Shown here one piece after another: positions 54,760 through 63,957 of a stretch of 64,000 nucleotides of DNA. The stretch lies in contig OU964918.1 in assembly GCA_918807975.1 (NCBI GenBank), positions 26,210,477 through 26,274,476 on the forward strand, in the 5' to 3' direction. A model generated the notes under the pieces. It saw only the letters and a list, made by a program, of their open reading frames with translations, was not told the origin of the DNA and did no database searches. Position 1 is the stretch's first letter. The number at the start of each line of letters is the position of its first letter. The position numbers and the translations under genes are program-made. Source of the stretch: Aplidium turbinatum. Lineage: Eukaryota > Chordata > Ascidiacea > Aplousobranchia > Polyclinidae.

Positions 54760-55430
54760 TAAAAGTCATCAAACACTTGACTTGCTATACGCTAACGGAA
54801 TAGTAAAAATACTTCTGGAAATGATACAGCTAATAGAGTAAATAAGTGACACAAGATATGTAAAAAATAAAAATAAATTGTGCTCTGTGGTCTTAAGCTT
54901 ATTTTGTGAAGAAATTAACACTTTTTATTGTTTACTTAAGTGGCTTTATCATAAACACACAAAACTTAGGAAGAAAACCAAATGTAATGCTATTTTTATG
55001 CAAACACAAAATATAGTAGGCCTAGATACAGAAAAATAAGCATAAATAAAAATAGTATTTAAAAATCAATTTTATTAGAGTTGTTACGTTGCTTCTTGAT
55101 GCCTCGTCAAAGATGGAGGAAACAAAACTGCATTAGCAATATCTCACGTGAAACTAAAGTATCATTCTGATAATTCAGAAGAGTATAGGCTATAAGATTT
55201 TCGGTTATTGTGGGGCTCGTCAATAAGGACTGGCAGGGATAGCAACCCCCCCAAGTTAATTCTGTTGAAGAAAGCAGTGTAAGTATTATTCTAACTATCT
55301 AAATTAATTAATTGGATTAGGCTTTTCTAACTATGTTTTCTTTTTGTTATGTGCGGTTTTCTTTCTCAATCCTATTATTATTATTATGACTGCTCATCCA
55401 CATCAATATTGGAACTGGCAAATTCAATTC
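54760..55430. other. Intron-like, no features
   Basis: AT-rich with three TAGGCTA/TAGGCCTA words. No coding or repeat ends recognised. Confidence 0.4.
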
Positions 55431-55433
55431 ACA

Positions 55434-55720
55434 ACACTTTTCATTAGACTGTCATTCATTACTACATGTGTGCTTCTCTCTGTTTCTGTTTTATTTTTCG
55501 CTATTTTTTTTTTTGGGTTTTGTGGCCGTGCTAACTACTGACATATAGCCTACCTACTACAGTACATGATTTTCCATTCAGGCACTTTTTAACCTTTTAA
55601 GGTTTTGCTACCTTTTCCCGTTCATTAACGTGCTGGTAGGTCTATATCGATTTTTGTAATTAGCATCTTTTTCGTCCCGGACGCGTGACGAAAAATAAAA
55701 TGATTGATGATTGATTGAAT
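55434..55720 (+). mobile_element. Retroposon R1, (GATT)n-tailed
   Basis: This copy matches the inverse of 37912-38193. It carries GGGTTTTGTGGCCGTGC (55515-55531), GGTTTTGCTACCTTTTCCC, TCGTCCCGGACGCGTGACG and ends AAAATGATTGATGATTGATTG (read as AAAATGATTG, ATGATTGATTG). No ORF and no A/B box seen, so a LINE 3'-end fragment is as likely as a SINE. Confidence 0.7.
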
Positions 55721-55756
55721 TAAAGCACACAGCAATAAAAAGTCACCAGTCTCAAG

Positions 55757-55860
55757 CAGTGGTGGGATTCAACCGGTTTGCATTGGTTTACACGAACCGT
55801 TTCTTAAACATTAAAGTTTGCAGAACCGGTTTTTGGTCAACTTCCTTAATTGAACCCAGT
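55757..55860. mobile_element. hAT-like end fragment
   Basis: CAGTGGTGGGATTCAACCGG begins at 55757, a common hAT terminus style, with AACCGG/CCGGTT words following. No matching inverse end or 8-bp duplication was found. 55861-56410 shows nothing else I can support. Confidence 0.35.
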
Positions 55861-56417
55861 AAGCCCCTGGCGGATCCAGGAGGCCACTTGGTCAGGTGCC
55901 CTCAACTTTAAATGCAGAAAATCATGTAAATTTTCTACGTTTTTGCGAAATTTATGCGCCCCTTCACTCGCTCAATCCTATTTTATTTATCTTGCGGTAG
56001 CAATGGGAAAGCATAATTTTAGCAGTGGAACCCCTTCATCAAAAACTTAAAGTTCTTTTGTTGTAAAAGAAACAATATTCAAAGTGTAACTTTAATTTAA
56101 ACTAAAACTTGTCACTCAAATTTTTAGAGAAATCCAGTGTTAATTTGATGAATTTGATCAAATAAGTTACAAGGTGCGTGTCTTGCTAAAACAAACCTGA
56201 AAATGCACAAAAAGATCAAAACAAGGTTATATTTGTCAAATTGTCTGGGGATCCCATTCCCACACACACTCTGGGAAACTATTTCTTGTTTTAAACTTAA
56301 ACTTCAAACTGCTTATACCATCTTTCAAATTTTGATTATACAAAATAGCTAATGCCTCTCCTCATTTCTTTTTCTTGATCTTGCTACTGCGTGGACCTAA
56401 TAGTGCATAATCAGCGT

Positions 56418-56515
56418 ACTCTCGGTGGCAATTGGTAATTGCATCCGCCTATGAATGGACAGGCATAGGTTCGATGCCCTATCTCATAACGAAAACTTTT
56501 TTAAAGTAATCTTAA
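56418..56515 (+). mobile_element. tRNA-derived SINE head
   Basis: A-box-like TGGCAATTGGTAATTG (56426-56441) and B-box GGTTCGATGCC (56468-56478) are spaced as in a tRNA. The acceptor and anticodon stems do not fold well, and no CCA-end or T-run terminator follows at the expected place. It lies directly upstream of a Jockey-like LINE. Confidence 0.45.
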
Positions 56516-56898
56516 TCCTGCTTGGGATGGACGACAAGTGGCTCCTCGTGCCCCATCCTGTGAGTAACATCTGCACCCAAGCAGATGCCAAACGAAACTT
56601 GTCAACCAAGAGCCTCCACCCGGACGGCACAGCTGCAAGGGGCAATGGACAAGTTCAGACTCCCCACCATTCTGCAGCTCAACATAGAAGGCTACACAAC
56701 AAGCAAGATCAAAGTTGTGGAGCAGCTTGCCCATACCAACCGGGCACTCGTCATCCTCCTTGGGGCTACAGCTACACAAGCAGCGACGGAGAATTGCTGG
56801 CTGACTGGGCCTCTACAAACCATCTTGCCCTCCTATTCAATCCAAAGGAACCAGCCAGTTTCTACTCCGGCCGCTGAGGAACAGGGACAAACCCTGAC

Positions 56899-58881
56899 TT
56901 GGCCTTCGCGAGTGTCGACAGCTCTCTTCCAGACAAACGTGTGCTTGAGAAGTTTCCGCGGTCCCAACACCGGCCGTCCTTCATCATCGCTCCAAAACTT
57001 GTGGCTCCTGTCTCAAGTTCACCGGTGAAGCGATGGAACTTCAAAAAAGCCGATTGGAATCAATATAGCCTCTTGACCAACGAGTCTGCTGCAAAGTTAC
57101 CATCGACTGAAACATGCAACGCAGACGAGACATACCAGGACTTCTGTAATGCCATAATAACTGCGGCAAAGGCCACAATACCACATGGCCATCGAACCAA
57201 CTATACACCATGCTGGGACTCTGAGTGTGAAGCTCTCTATCGCTCATACCTAAGCGCCACAAGTGGTGCTGCTTCTAACACCGCCGCCACCAGACTACTT
57301 GAGCGGCTGGATATAAAGAAGCTTGAGCGATGGAACGAAGCTGTCCAAACCATCGACTTCTCACACTCAAGCCGCAAAGCATGGAGCATCATCAACAACC
57401 TCACTGGGCGCTCAGTAAACTCCCCTCGTCAATACCCCGTTTCTGCTAATGCCATCGCTTCCCAGCTAGTGCAGAACGGAGTCTACAAGACAAAGGACCG
57501 CAAGGCATCCCGCCTTGTTGCCAAGGAAGTATCTGCCCTGTGGCGAGTGGAAACACCACAAGAGGAAGCAATCTCTGGAGACTTCACCCCAGAGGAATTA
57601 TCCACCGCCCTCCGCCTAGTGAAACAACACAAGTCTTCAGGGGCCGATAAGATCTGCCCTGAGCTTGTGCTCCATGCTGGCCATGCCCTAAAGTCCTGGT
57701 TACGTAGATTCCTCTCTTCCTGCCTGCACCACCTCACAATCCCAAAAATCTGGAGAAGAGCTTTAGTAGTTGCGATCCCTAAGCCTCACAAGCCACCAGA
57801 GGATCCAAGGAGTTATCGTCCGATATCCCTTCTCTGTGTTCCTTTCAAGATCCTCGAAAATCTGATCTACGCACGCGTCAACCCAATCATCGACCCGCTC
57901 CTTCCAAAAGAGCAAGCTAAGTTTCGGCGCGGAAAATCCACCGTAGATCAGGTCACACTCTTAACCCAAGGCATCGAGGATTGCTTTGAGGCAAAAAAGA
58001 AGACCGGCGCTGTCTTTCTAGATCTTACAGCTGCCTATGACACCGTATGGCATCGCGGCCTTACTTGCAAGCTGCTTCGCCTGCTTCCTGACCGACATAT
58101 GGTTCATATGATTATGGAACTTGTCAGGAATCGAAGCTTCACCCTCACCACCGGTAGCTCACGGCGAAGCAGACTGAGACGCCTGAAAAACGGCGTCCCA
58201 CAGGGATCGGTCCTGGCTCCACTTCTTTTCAACATCTACACCCACGACCTGCCAACTACGGTCTCCGCAAAATACGCTTATGCGGACGACCTGGCAATTC
58301 TCCACTCCACAGAGTCGTGGGAAAATCTAGAAAACACCTTGAGCCAGGACATGAAAACTCTCTCAGCCTATCTCCATAACTGGCGACTGAAACTCAGCGA
58401 AACCAAAACTGTGGCAGCACCTTTCCACCTCCATAATCGGGAAGCTGATCGTGAGCTACACGTCCAGAACAACGGAAAATCTCTGTCCTTCTGCCCACAA
58501 CCAAGATATCTTGGGGTGACACTGGACAGATCGCTCACATACCGTCACCACTTGATGTCACTGCGTAAGAAACTCACATTCCGCGCTGCGCTACTCAAAC
58601 GCCTGGCAGGCTCTAGCTGGGGGGCGAGGGTTGAAACTTTGCGTATAGCAGCCTTAGCTCTTGTCTACTCTTCAGCAGAGTACTGTGCACCTGTTTGGTG
58701 CCGCAGTGCTCACTGCCATAACATCGACACTGCCATAAACAGCGCCCTGCGCACTGTGACCGGATGCCTGCGTCCCACACCATTGGACAATCTCCCCATT
58801 CTTGCTGGCATCCAACCCGCTGAGCTTTGTCGCGAAGAAGCCACTCTGTCCCTCGGTCGACGGGCACTGGAGCCTAACTAA
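56899..58881 (+). CDS. Jockey-like LINE ORF2: linker and reverse transcriptase, 660 codons
   Basis: Open over 660 codons. ~1-190: linker with EKFPRSQHRPSFI and RWNFKKADWNQYSLL. RT: SSGADKICPELVLH, PRSYRPISLLCVPFKILENL, FRRGKSTVDQVTLLTQGIED, GAVFLDLTAAYDTVWH (motif A), NGVPQGSVLAPLLFNIYTHD (motif B), KYAYADDLAILHS (motif C, intact DD), LKLSETKTVAAPFHL, YLGVTLDRSLTYRHH. C-terminal LVYSSAEYCAPVWCRSAH and TGCLRPTPLDNLPILAGIQP. It stops just after RRALEPN; the true C-terminus continues in the next frame (LLHHKISALPNEHPRRLKSR). RT residues are intact, but the endonuclease is deleted and the C-terminus shifted, so the copy is not autonomous. Confidence 0.87.
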   Translation: MAFASVDSSLPDKRVLEKFPRSQHRPSFIIAPKLVAPVSSSPVKRWNFKKADWNQYSLLTNESAAKLPSTETCNADETYQDFCNAIITAAKATIPHGHRTNYTPCWDSECEALYRSYLSATSGAASNTAATRLLERLDIKKLERWNEAVQTIDFSHSSRKAWSIINNLTGRSVNSPRQYPVSANAIASQLVQNGVYKTKDRKASRLVAKEVSALWRVETPQEEAISGDFTPEELSTALRLVKQHKSSGADKICPELVLHAGHALKSWLRRFLSSCLHHLTIPKIWRRALVVAIPKPHKPPEDPRSYRPISLLCVPFKILENLIYARVNPIIDPLLPKEQAKFRRGKSTVDQVTLLTQGIEDCFEAKKKTGAVFLDLTAAYDTVWHRGLTCKLLRLLPDRHMVHMIMELVRNRSFTLTTGSSRRSRLRRLKNGVPQGSVLAPLLFNIYTHDLPTTVSAKYAYADDLAILHSTESWENLENTLSQDMKTLSAYLHNWRLKLSETKTVAAPFHLHNREADRELHVQNNGKSLSFCPQPRYLGVTLDRSLTYRHHLMSLRKKLTFRAALLKRLAGSSWGARVETLRIAALALVYSSAEYCAPVWCRSAHCHNIDTAINSALRTVTGCLRPTPLDNLPILAGIQPAELCREEATLSLGRRALEPN

Positions 58882-59329
58882 CCTTCTCCACCACAAGATC
58901 TCTGCTCTCCCAAACGAGCACCCCCGTCGACTGAAATCAAGACACCCATTCGTGCCAGCCGCTCAACTTCTTATCAACGAAGCTGATGTACAAGACATCT
59001 CTGCGGCTGCTTGGGCGGACCATAAATGGAGTTCTGAATGGAAGTCAACCGCCACCAGACTCTATTCGTTCATCCCCGACGCCGACACACGCCCCATCGG
59101 TCTAACACTACCAAGACAGGCATGGGTGCGCCTCAACCGTCTCCGTACGGGCGTTGGGCTTTTCCGCTCAACCATTCACCAATGGGGAATGGCCTCTTCA
59201 TCCTCCTGTGAATGTGGTGCTCCATCTTCAAGCCACTTAACGGACTGGAAGGTCTGCGTGTCATGGATGATGAAACCAAAGACTGGCTGCTCTCTAGTAG
59301 CCTTCCAGTGTAGTCCGGAAACATCGTGA
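58882..59329 (+). pseudogene. Jockey-like LINE C-terminal region, +1 frame
   Basis: It continues the ORF above after a frame change near 58860-58880: HPRRLKSRHPFVPAAQLLIN, SAAAWADHKWSSEWKSTATR, LPRQAWVRLNRLRTGVGLFR and SSSCECGAPSS, a Cys-containing knuckle. The residues after CECGA expected in the family (the HxxxxC part) are missing, consistent with a small deletion before SSHLTDWKVCVSWMM. Confidence 0.75.
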
Positions 59330-59400
59330 ATCTGGGGTGGTAAAAGGATAGACCCTCGGCCCCAGACGCTCACACGACGACGACGACGACGATCCTGCTT

Positions 59401-60045
59401 GGTACTCAGCCAGGCGCGCATCTAGAATTTTTTTTCGGGGGTGGGGCCAGAAAGTTTGAAAATCAATTAAAAAGAAAGAAAAAGATAAAACAGATATGAA
59501 CAATGATACTACGACAGAAACGATATCCAATAAAATAGACATTAAAACAACCATTTTCATCAATTGTGAATGTTTAAAAAATAAATTTTGCTTCAATAAA
59601 AATTGCTAAGCATGCAAAGTAAACTTGAAATCTGGTTTAAAACCCTTTATGCAGTGTCCATGACCAATTGGATATTTGTATGTTTGCAGCATATACGGTA
59701 ATTGATTGAAATTATAATGAAAACTAAAAACAGCCATTCAAGGTTTCAGATTGTTTCAACTGACGTCATTTGGTTCAGCGTTGGTTTCAGTTGAGTCAGC
59801 TCCAACAAATGTTCCTATTAAAATGTAATTAAAAATGTATGAAAGAAAATAACGTAGTCTGATCGATGGACAATTACAACCATAATAATAACAAAAAATT
59901 AATTGTGAATATGTTAAAATTAACGTGAATATAACGTGAAAGAAACGTGAATATGTTAAATCTGACTACGTTGCTCGGCTTTGTTTGCTTATGGTACAGC
60001 AAGAGAAATTCTCTATCGATATTCTATCATTCAACGAAGTATGAA
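59401..60045. other. Intron-like; possible short exon at 59761-59814
   Basis: A hAT-like left end CAGGCGCGCATCTAGAATTT lies at 59411 without a partner. On the minus strand, acceptor CATTTTAATAG is followed by 54 nt (59814-59761) that would read TFVGADSTETNAEPNDV in phase 1 and keep phase 1, fitting between exons a and b. The donor (GTTGAA) is poor, so this is only a candidate exon. Confidence 0.3.
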
Positions 60046-62357
60046 TGTTATGAATAATAATAATAATAATAACAACATTTATATAGCGCCACGTCCACAG
60101 TCAAACTATGCTCCTGGGCGCTGTACATGACAATGGTGATAATTAATACGGTAATTTCAGTCATAATGTTCATTGAAGTAGAACGTTTTCAAGCGAGTTT
60201 TGAATTCATTTAAATTTTCTGCTTCTTTCACACAAATAGGCAAACAGTTCCAGCAACTGGCAGCAACAACTGGGAAGGTACGATTTCCATATTGTGTCTT
60301 ATATGAAGGGTTGCACAAGAGCAATTGATGTTGAGAACGCAAAGTTCTGGCAGGTTTATAATGAACAAGCAAAGTGTCCAGATAGTTTGGAGCAAAACCA
60401 TGAAAAACTTTATAAATTAATAGACATATTTTGAAGCGAATACGATACAATACTGGAAGCCAATGCAGGGATTTTAGTATAGGAGTGATATGCTCACGTT
60501 GACGTGTTAAAGTAATTAGCCGGGCAGCAGCATTCTGAACTCTTTGAAGACGCAAAATAGTACAATATGGAATGTTATTTAACAATGAATTTGAATAATC
60601 AAGCCTGGACGTCACAAGTGCATGAGTTAAAGTTTTACAAGCATCAACATTAATAAACTGTCTGATGGAACCAATATTTCTAAGATGAAAAAAGCAAGAT
60701 TTAACAGTGGAACTGACAAAGTTTTCTAAACACAAATGTTGATTTAATGTTACACCAAGCAATTTAATTGAGTTAGAAGAAGAAAGATTGATATTACTCA
60801 GGGTAAGGGTCATGTCATTAAACTTTGAAATACACCGTTTCGGAGAAAATACAATAAACTCACATTTTTCTTGATTCAGTTTCAACATATTATAAGACAT
60901 CCAATTTGAGATATCAACCATACATTTTTGGAATTTTGACTTAATACAACACAATGAATCTTCATCAGTAACACGCAAATACAATTGTATATCATCAGCA
61001 TATGAGTGGTATGAAAGCCCATGTCGCTTTATGATGTCAAACAGAGGTTTGATGTAGAGGCAAAACAGGACAGGGCCGAGAACAGAACCCTGAGCAACTC
61101 CAGAAGAAAGGAATGTTGCAAAAGACATTGAGTTTTCAATTGCTACAGATTGAGTTCGATCATAAAGATAAGAAGAGAACCACTCAAGTGCCATTCCTGT
61201 AATGCCAAAATCTGATTTGAGACGATTTAGAAGAATTTTGTGATCAATGGTATCAAAAGCAGCTGAAAGATCAAGAGAAAGTAGAACAACGCTGTGATTA
61301 CAGTCAAGTACGGTAGCAATATCATTATGGATTTTTAGTAAAGCTGTTTCTGTGGAGTGATGTTGACGATAAGCAGATTGATTGATATCAAATAAATTTT
61401 GCACGTTTAAGAAATCATTTAACTGTCTGCCAACTACTTTTTCCAATATTTTTGACACAAAAGATAGATTGGACACAGGGCGATAGTTCTTGAACTCTTC
61501 TTTGTCTAGACTAGGCTTTTTTAAGTGTGGACGAACAATGGCATGTTTAAGTTTTGGGGGAACAAGACCACTTGTCAAGGATTTGTTTACGATGGAGGTC
61601 AGAAAAGACAGAAAAGATGATGAATGCTTTTTGAGGAGCCATGAGGGTACTGGATCTAGTTCACAAGATGCAGATGATAATGCAGTTAAAATGTTAAGAA
61701 TTTCAGTCTTGTCTGTTTCAAGAAAACTAGAAAATGAAAAATCAATGTGAATATGGTTACAAGGATCTGCTGACTGAGTTCCTCCAGTTATATGGTGAAG
61801 ACATGGAAGAGTATTCCTAATTAAACTAATTTTGTTTGAAAAGTATTGGTTAAATGATTCAGCAATTTCTTGAGCAGACTTTCCAGTTGGATGAACACTT
61901 CTGTTATCTTTGCCCATCAATGTTTTAGAAAATTTGAAGAATTGTTTTGGAGTTTTGCTTTCACTGATTTGCTTAAGATAGTAATTTTTCTTGGCCTTAA
62001 GTACTAACATGTTTACATATTTGCATTGTTTTTTGTAAATATCTCGATGAATAGATAATTTAGTTTTTCTCCATTTGTGTTCAAGCTTTTTTCGAATTTG
62101 TTTTTCTTTCTTGAGTTCCATAGTAAACCAGAGAGAATTTGTTCTGAGTGTGAGCAATTGGGAGCAGATGGGAGCATGATCATTAGAAATAGATTTAAGA
62201 GTTGAATTATACAATTTTACAAGTTCTTCACAAGAACAGTTCAATTTTAAAGATTGAAAAGCAAGACAGACATCAGAAGCAAAATCTTTATCAATGAATG
62301 TTATTTTTGCAACATGAAAACCAGGCGAATGGATTTTATTTTCAAGTACGACCGGAT
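60046..62357 (-). mobile_element. L2-like LINE, 5'-truncated, (ATT)n 3' tail
   Basis: Minus strand. The frame can be followed from about 62355 (VVLENKIHSPGFHVAKITFI) into the 695-codon ORF. The 3' UTR ends with GGCGCTATATAAATGTTG and ATTATT repeats (60057-60088), a tail characteristic of L2/CR1-group LINEs. Truncated in or after the endonuclease. No TAGGCTA words inside, consistent with youth. Confidence 0.85.
60157..62244 (-). CDS. L2-like LINE reverse transcriptase ORF, 695 codons
   Basis: Uninterrupted. ~1-190: basic linker (WFTMELKKEKQIRKKLEHKW, AKKNYYLKQISESKTPKQFF). RT from ~190: LDPVPSWLLKKH, FKNYRPVSNLSFVSKILEKV, QSAYRQHHSTETALLKIHND, VVLLSLDLSAAFDTIDHKIL (motif A), SGVAQGSVLGPVLFCLYIKP (motif B), HSYADDIQLYLRV (motif C, intact DD), KLNQEKCEFIVFSP, LLGVTLNQHL. 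C-terminus: HALVTSRLDYSNSLL, RVQNAAARLI, ITPILKSLHWLPVLYRIRFK, NYLDTLL and a final FKTRLKTFYFNEHYD. It has the order and length of L2-clade ORF2 minus the endonuclease. The chosen ATG is internal; the frame is open further upstream. All RT catalytic residues are present. Confidence 0.9.
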   Translation of the reverse strand: MNCSCEELVKLYNSTLKSISNDHAPICSQLLTLRTNSLWFTMELKKEKQIRKKLEHKWRKTKLSIHRDIYKKQCKYVNMLVLKAKKNYYLKQISESKTPKQFFKFSKTLMGKDNRSVHPTGKSAQEIAESFNQYFSNKISLIRNTLPCLHHITGGTQSADPCNHIHIDFSFSSFLETDKTEILNILTALSSASCELDPVPSWLLKKHSSSFLSFLTSIVNKSLTSGLVPPKLKHAIVRPHLKKPSLDKEEFKNYRPVSNLSFVSKILEKVVGRQLNDFLNVQNLFDINQSAYRQHHSTETALLKIHNDIATVLDCNHSVVLLSLDLSAAFDTIDHKILLNRLKSDFGITGMALEWFSSYLYDRTQSVAIENSMSFATFLSSGVAQGSVLGPVLFCLYIKPLFDIIKRHGLSYHSYADDIQLYLRVTDEDSLCCIKSKFQKCMVDISNWMSYNMLKLNQEKCEFIVFSPKRCISKFNDMTLTLSNINLSSSNSIKLLGVTLNQHLCLENFVSSTVKSCFFHLRNIGSIRQFINVDACKTLTHALVTSRLDYSNSLLNNIPYCTILRLQRVQNAAARLITLTRQREHITPILKSLHWLPVLYRIRFKICLLIYKVFHGFAPNYLDTLLVHYKPARTLRSQHQLLLCNPSYKTQYGNRTFPVVAASCWNCLPICVKEAENLNEFKTRLKTFYFNEHYD

Positions 62358-62359
62358 GT

Positions 62360-63005
62360 TAGTAAACATTTTGTTGTCATTGGATCTATTTGTTTAATCA
62401 AAATACCATCGTCAGTCAAATAAACCAGTTAAGCTCGTTATTCTGTTTCGCTGGTCGATCGTTCAGTCCATAGTTTAATTTTGGTAGTTTGAGTAAATAT
62501 TTTCATACAACTCTGACATTTTACCTGTCGAAGTTAGAACAAAACAATCTATTCGTAGATTGTTCATTATGATTTTTTTTTGAAAATATAAGCATTATGA
62601 TGACGTCATTTTGTGACGTCACAACAAGTCTTAACTTACACCTTCTACTCTTCTTATACAGTATGAAGGCATTTAGTATTGCCATATCCATGATGTGCCG
62701 AATAATGTAATAATGCCATATCTAAAATGTAATAAAATAATAATCACAATAACTTTACCCTCGTATAAAATATAAGTATGGCAAATCACCCGATTCCTGC
62801 ATTTAAACCAACTGGATTAAATCTTTACGGACTTCAGACAGCTTTAATAACGAATAATTTGTAAGCCTCTGTTGGAGAGTTATGAACACATTGGCCAATA
62901 AACGAATACAAATTGCTGCCCCTCCAGGCCTCCATCACAAAATGATCACAAGCCGCCACTTTGCTATTCAATGTAACAAATATATCATTATACATGGAAT
63001 ATTCA
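62360..63005. other. No gene seen
   Basis: Spacer with no supported features. ATGACGTCATTTTGTGACGT at 62600 contains CRE-like TGACGTCA, which may be chance. Confidence 0.35.
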
Positions 63006-63009
63006 GGTA

Positions 63010-63785
63010 TAGCATCCTTAGCTCTTGTCTACTCTTCAGCAGAGTACTGTGTACCTGTTTGGCGCCGCAGTGCTCACTACCATAATATCAACACTGCCCT
63101 AAACAGCGCCCTGCTCACAGTGACCGAATGCTTGCATCCCACACCATTGATTGAACAATCTCCCCATTCTTGCTGGCATCCAACTCGCTGAGCTTTGTCG
63201 CGAAGAAGCCACTCTGTCTCTTGGTCGACAGGCATTGGAAGCCCAATCATCTTCTTCACTCTAAGATCTCTGCTCACAACGTGTACTCCCGTACACTGAA
63301 ACCAAGAGACCCATTTGTGCCGCCACGCAACTTCTGATCAACTCAGCTGATGATGAACAAGACATCTCTGCGGCTAATTGGACGGATCATAAGTGGAATT
63401 CTGAATAGAAGTTAAGCACTACCATACTCCATTCGTTCATCCCCGATGCTGATGCCCGCCCCATCGGCCTGAAACTACAACGAAAAACGTGGGCACGCCT
63501 CAACCATCTTTGTACCGGCGGCAGACTTTTCCGCTCAACCATGCACCAATGAGGAACGGCTTCTTTCTTCTCTGATGAAGGTGATGCTGAGGAACAGACC
63601 GCATTATCAACGGTGTACCACCTTCTAGCTACCTAACAGAGTACAAGGTCTGCGTATCTTGGATGATTAAACGCAATGCTAGCTGCTGTCTAGTAGTCTT
63701 CCAGTGTAGTTCAATAACATCGTGAATCTGGAGTGGTAAAAAGATGATAGACCCTCGGCCCCAGAAGCTCACATGACGAAGAAAA
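63010..63785 (+). pseudogene. Jockey-like LINE 3' fragment
   Basis: It reads SLALVYSSAEYCVPVWRRSA and ALNSALLTVTECLHPTPLI, then frame changes. It is clearly the same family as the LINE at 56585, starting in the region after RT. It ends with CGTGAATCTGGAGTGGTAAA, CCCTCGGCCCCAGAAGCTC and a (GAA)n-like tail at 63775-63785. More diverged and more broken than the 56.6-kb copy. Confidence 0.82.
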
Positions 63786-63857
63786 AATTTCCGCTTTGTC
63801 TATTTAACTTTGTCTTTGTAATGTTTTGAAATTTTGTAATAATTCAACAAACATTAC

Positions 63858-63957
63858 CTGCATTGGTTGTTGTTGAGGTTGTTTCGTACATTTTTTCAGA
63901 GGTTGTCGTGAATATTTGTGCCAGTGTAGTGATTGATTCGGTTGTGGTCGGGAGCAT
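63858..63957 (-). CDS. Exon of an unidentified host gene (exon a), Thr-rich
   Basis: The acceptor TTGTTAG (AG at 63959-63958) and donor GTAATG (63857-63852) bound 100 nt: MLPTTTESITTLAQIFTTTS then EKMYETTSTTTNA and one extra base (phase 1). A second frame is also open, but only the Thr-rich frame keeps phase with exon b, where the alternative would meet a stop. Thr/Ser content suggests a secreted or membrane mucin-like region. Upstream exons would lie beyond 64000. Confidence 0.5.

Larger units (their letters stand above)
56585..59400 (+). mobile_element. Jockey-like LINE, internally deleted endonuclease, (GAC)n tail
   Basis: The endonuclease start FRLPTILQLNIEGYTTSKIK (56653) is followed after a deletion and frame change by its end, SSDGELLADWASTNHLALLF and PKEPASFYSGR (56776-56875). 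The RT ORF 56899-58881, a frameshifted C-terminal part to 59329, and a 3' UTR with CGTGAATCTGGGGTGGTAAA and CCCTCGGCCCCAGACGC ending in (GAC)n at 59381-59395 complete it. The family style (GVPQGSVLAPLLFNIY, YAYADDLA) is common in cnidarians, fish and molluscs. I place it with the Jockey/I group without certainty. Confidence 0.85.

Noticed and set aside
56455-56877. Independent 140-codon gene upstream of the Jockey-like RT
   Set aside because: Only its last ~35 residues (the endonuclease end) make sense; the first part is out-of-frame LINE 5' sequence after a SINE head.
62594-62625. CRE-type regulatory site (TGACGTCA)
   Set aside because: A single octamer in intron-like or intergenic DNA with no adjacent promoter signal is not enough to call a regulatory element.
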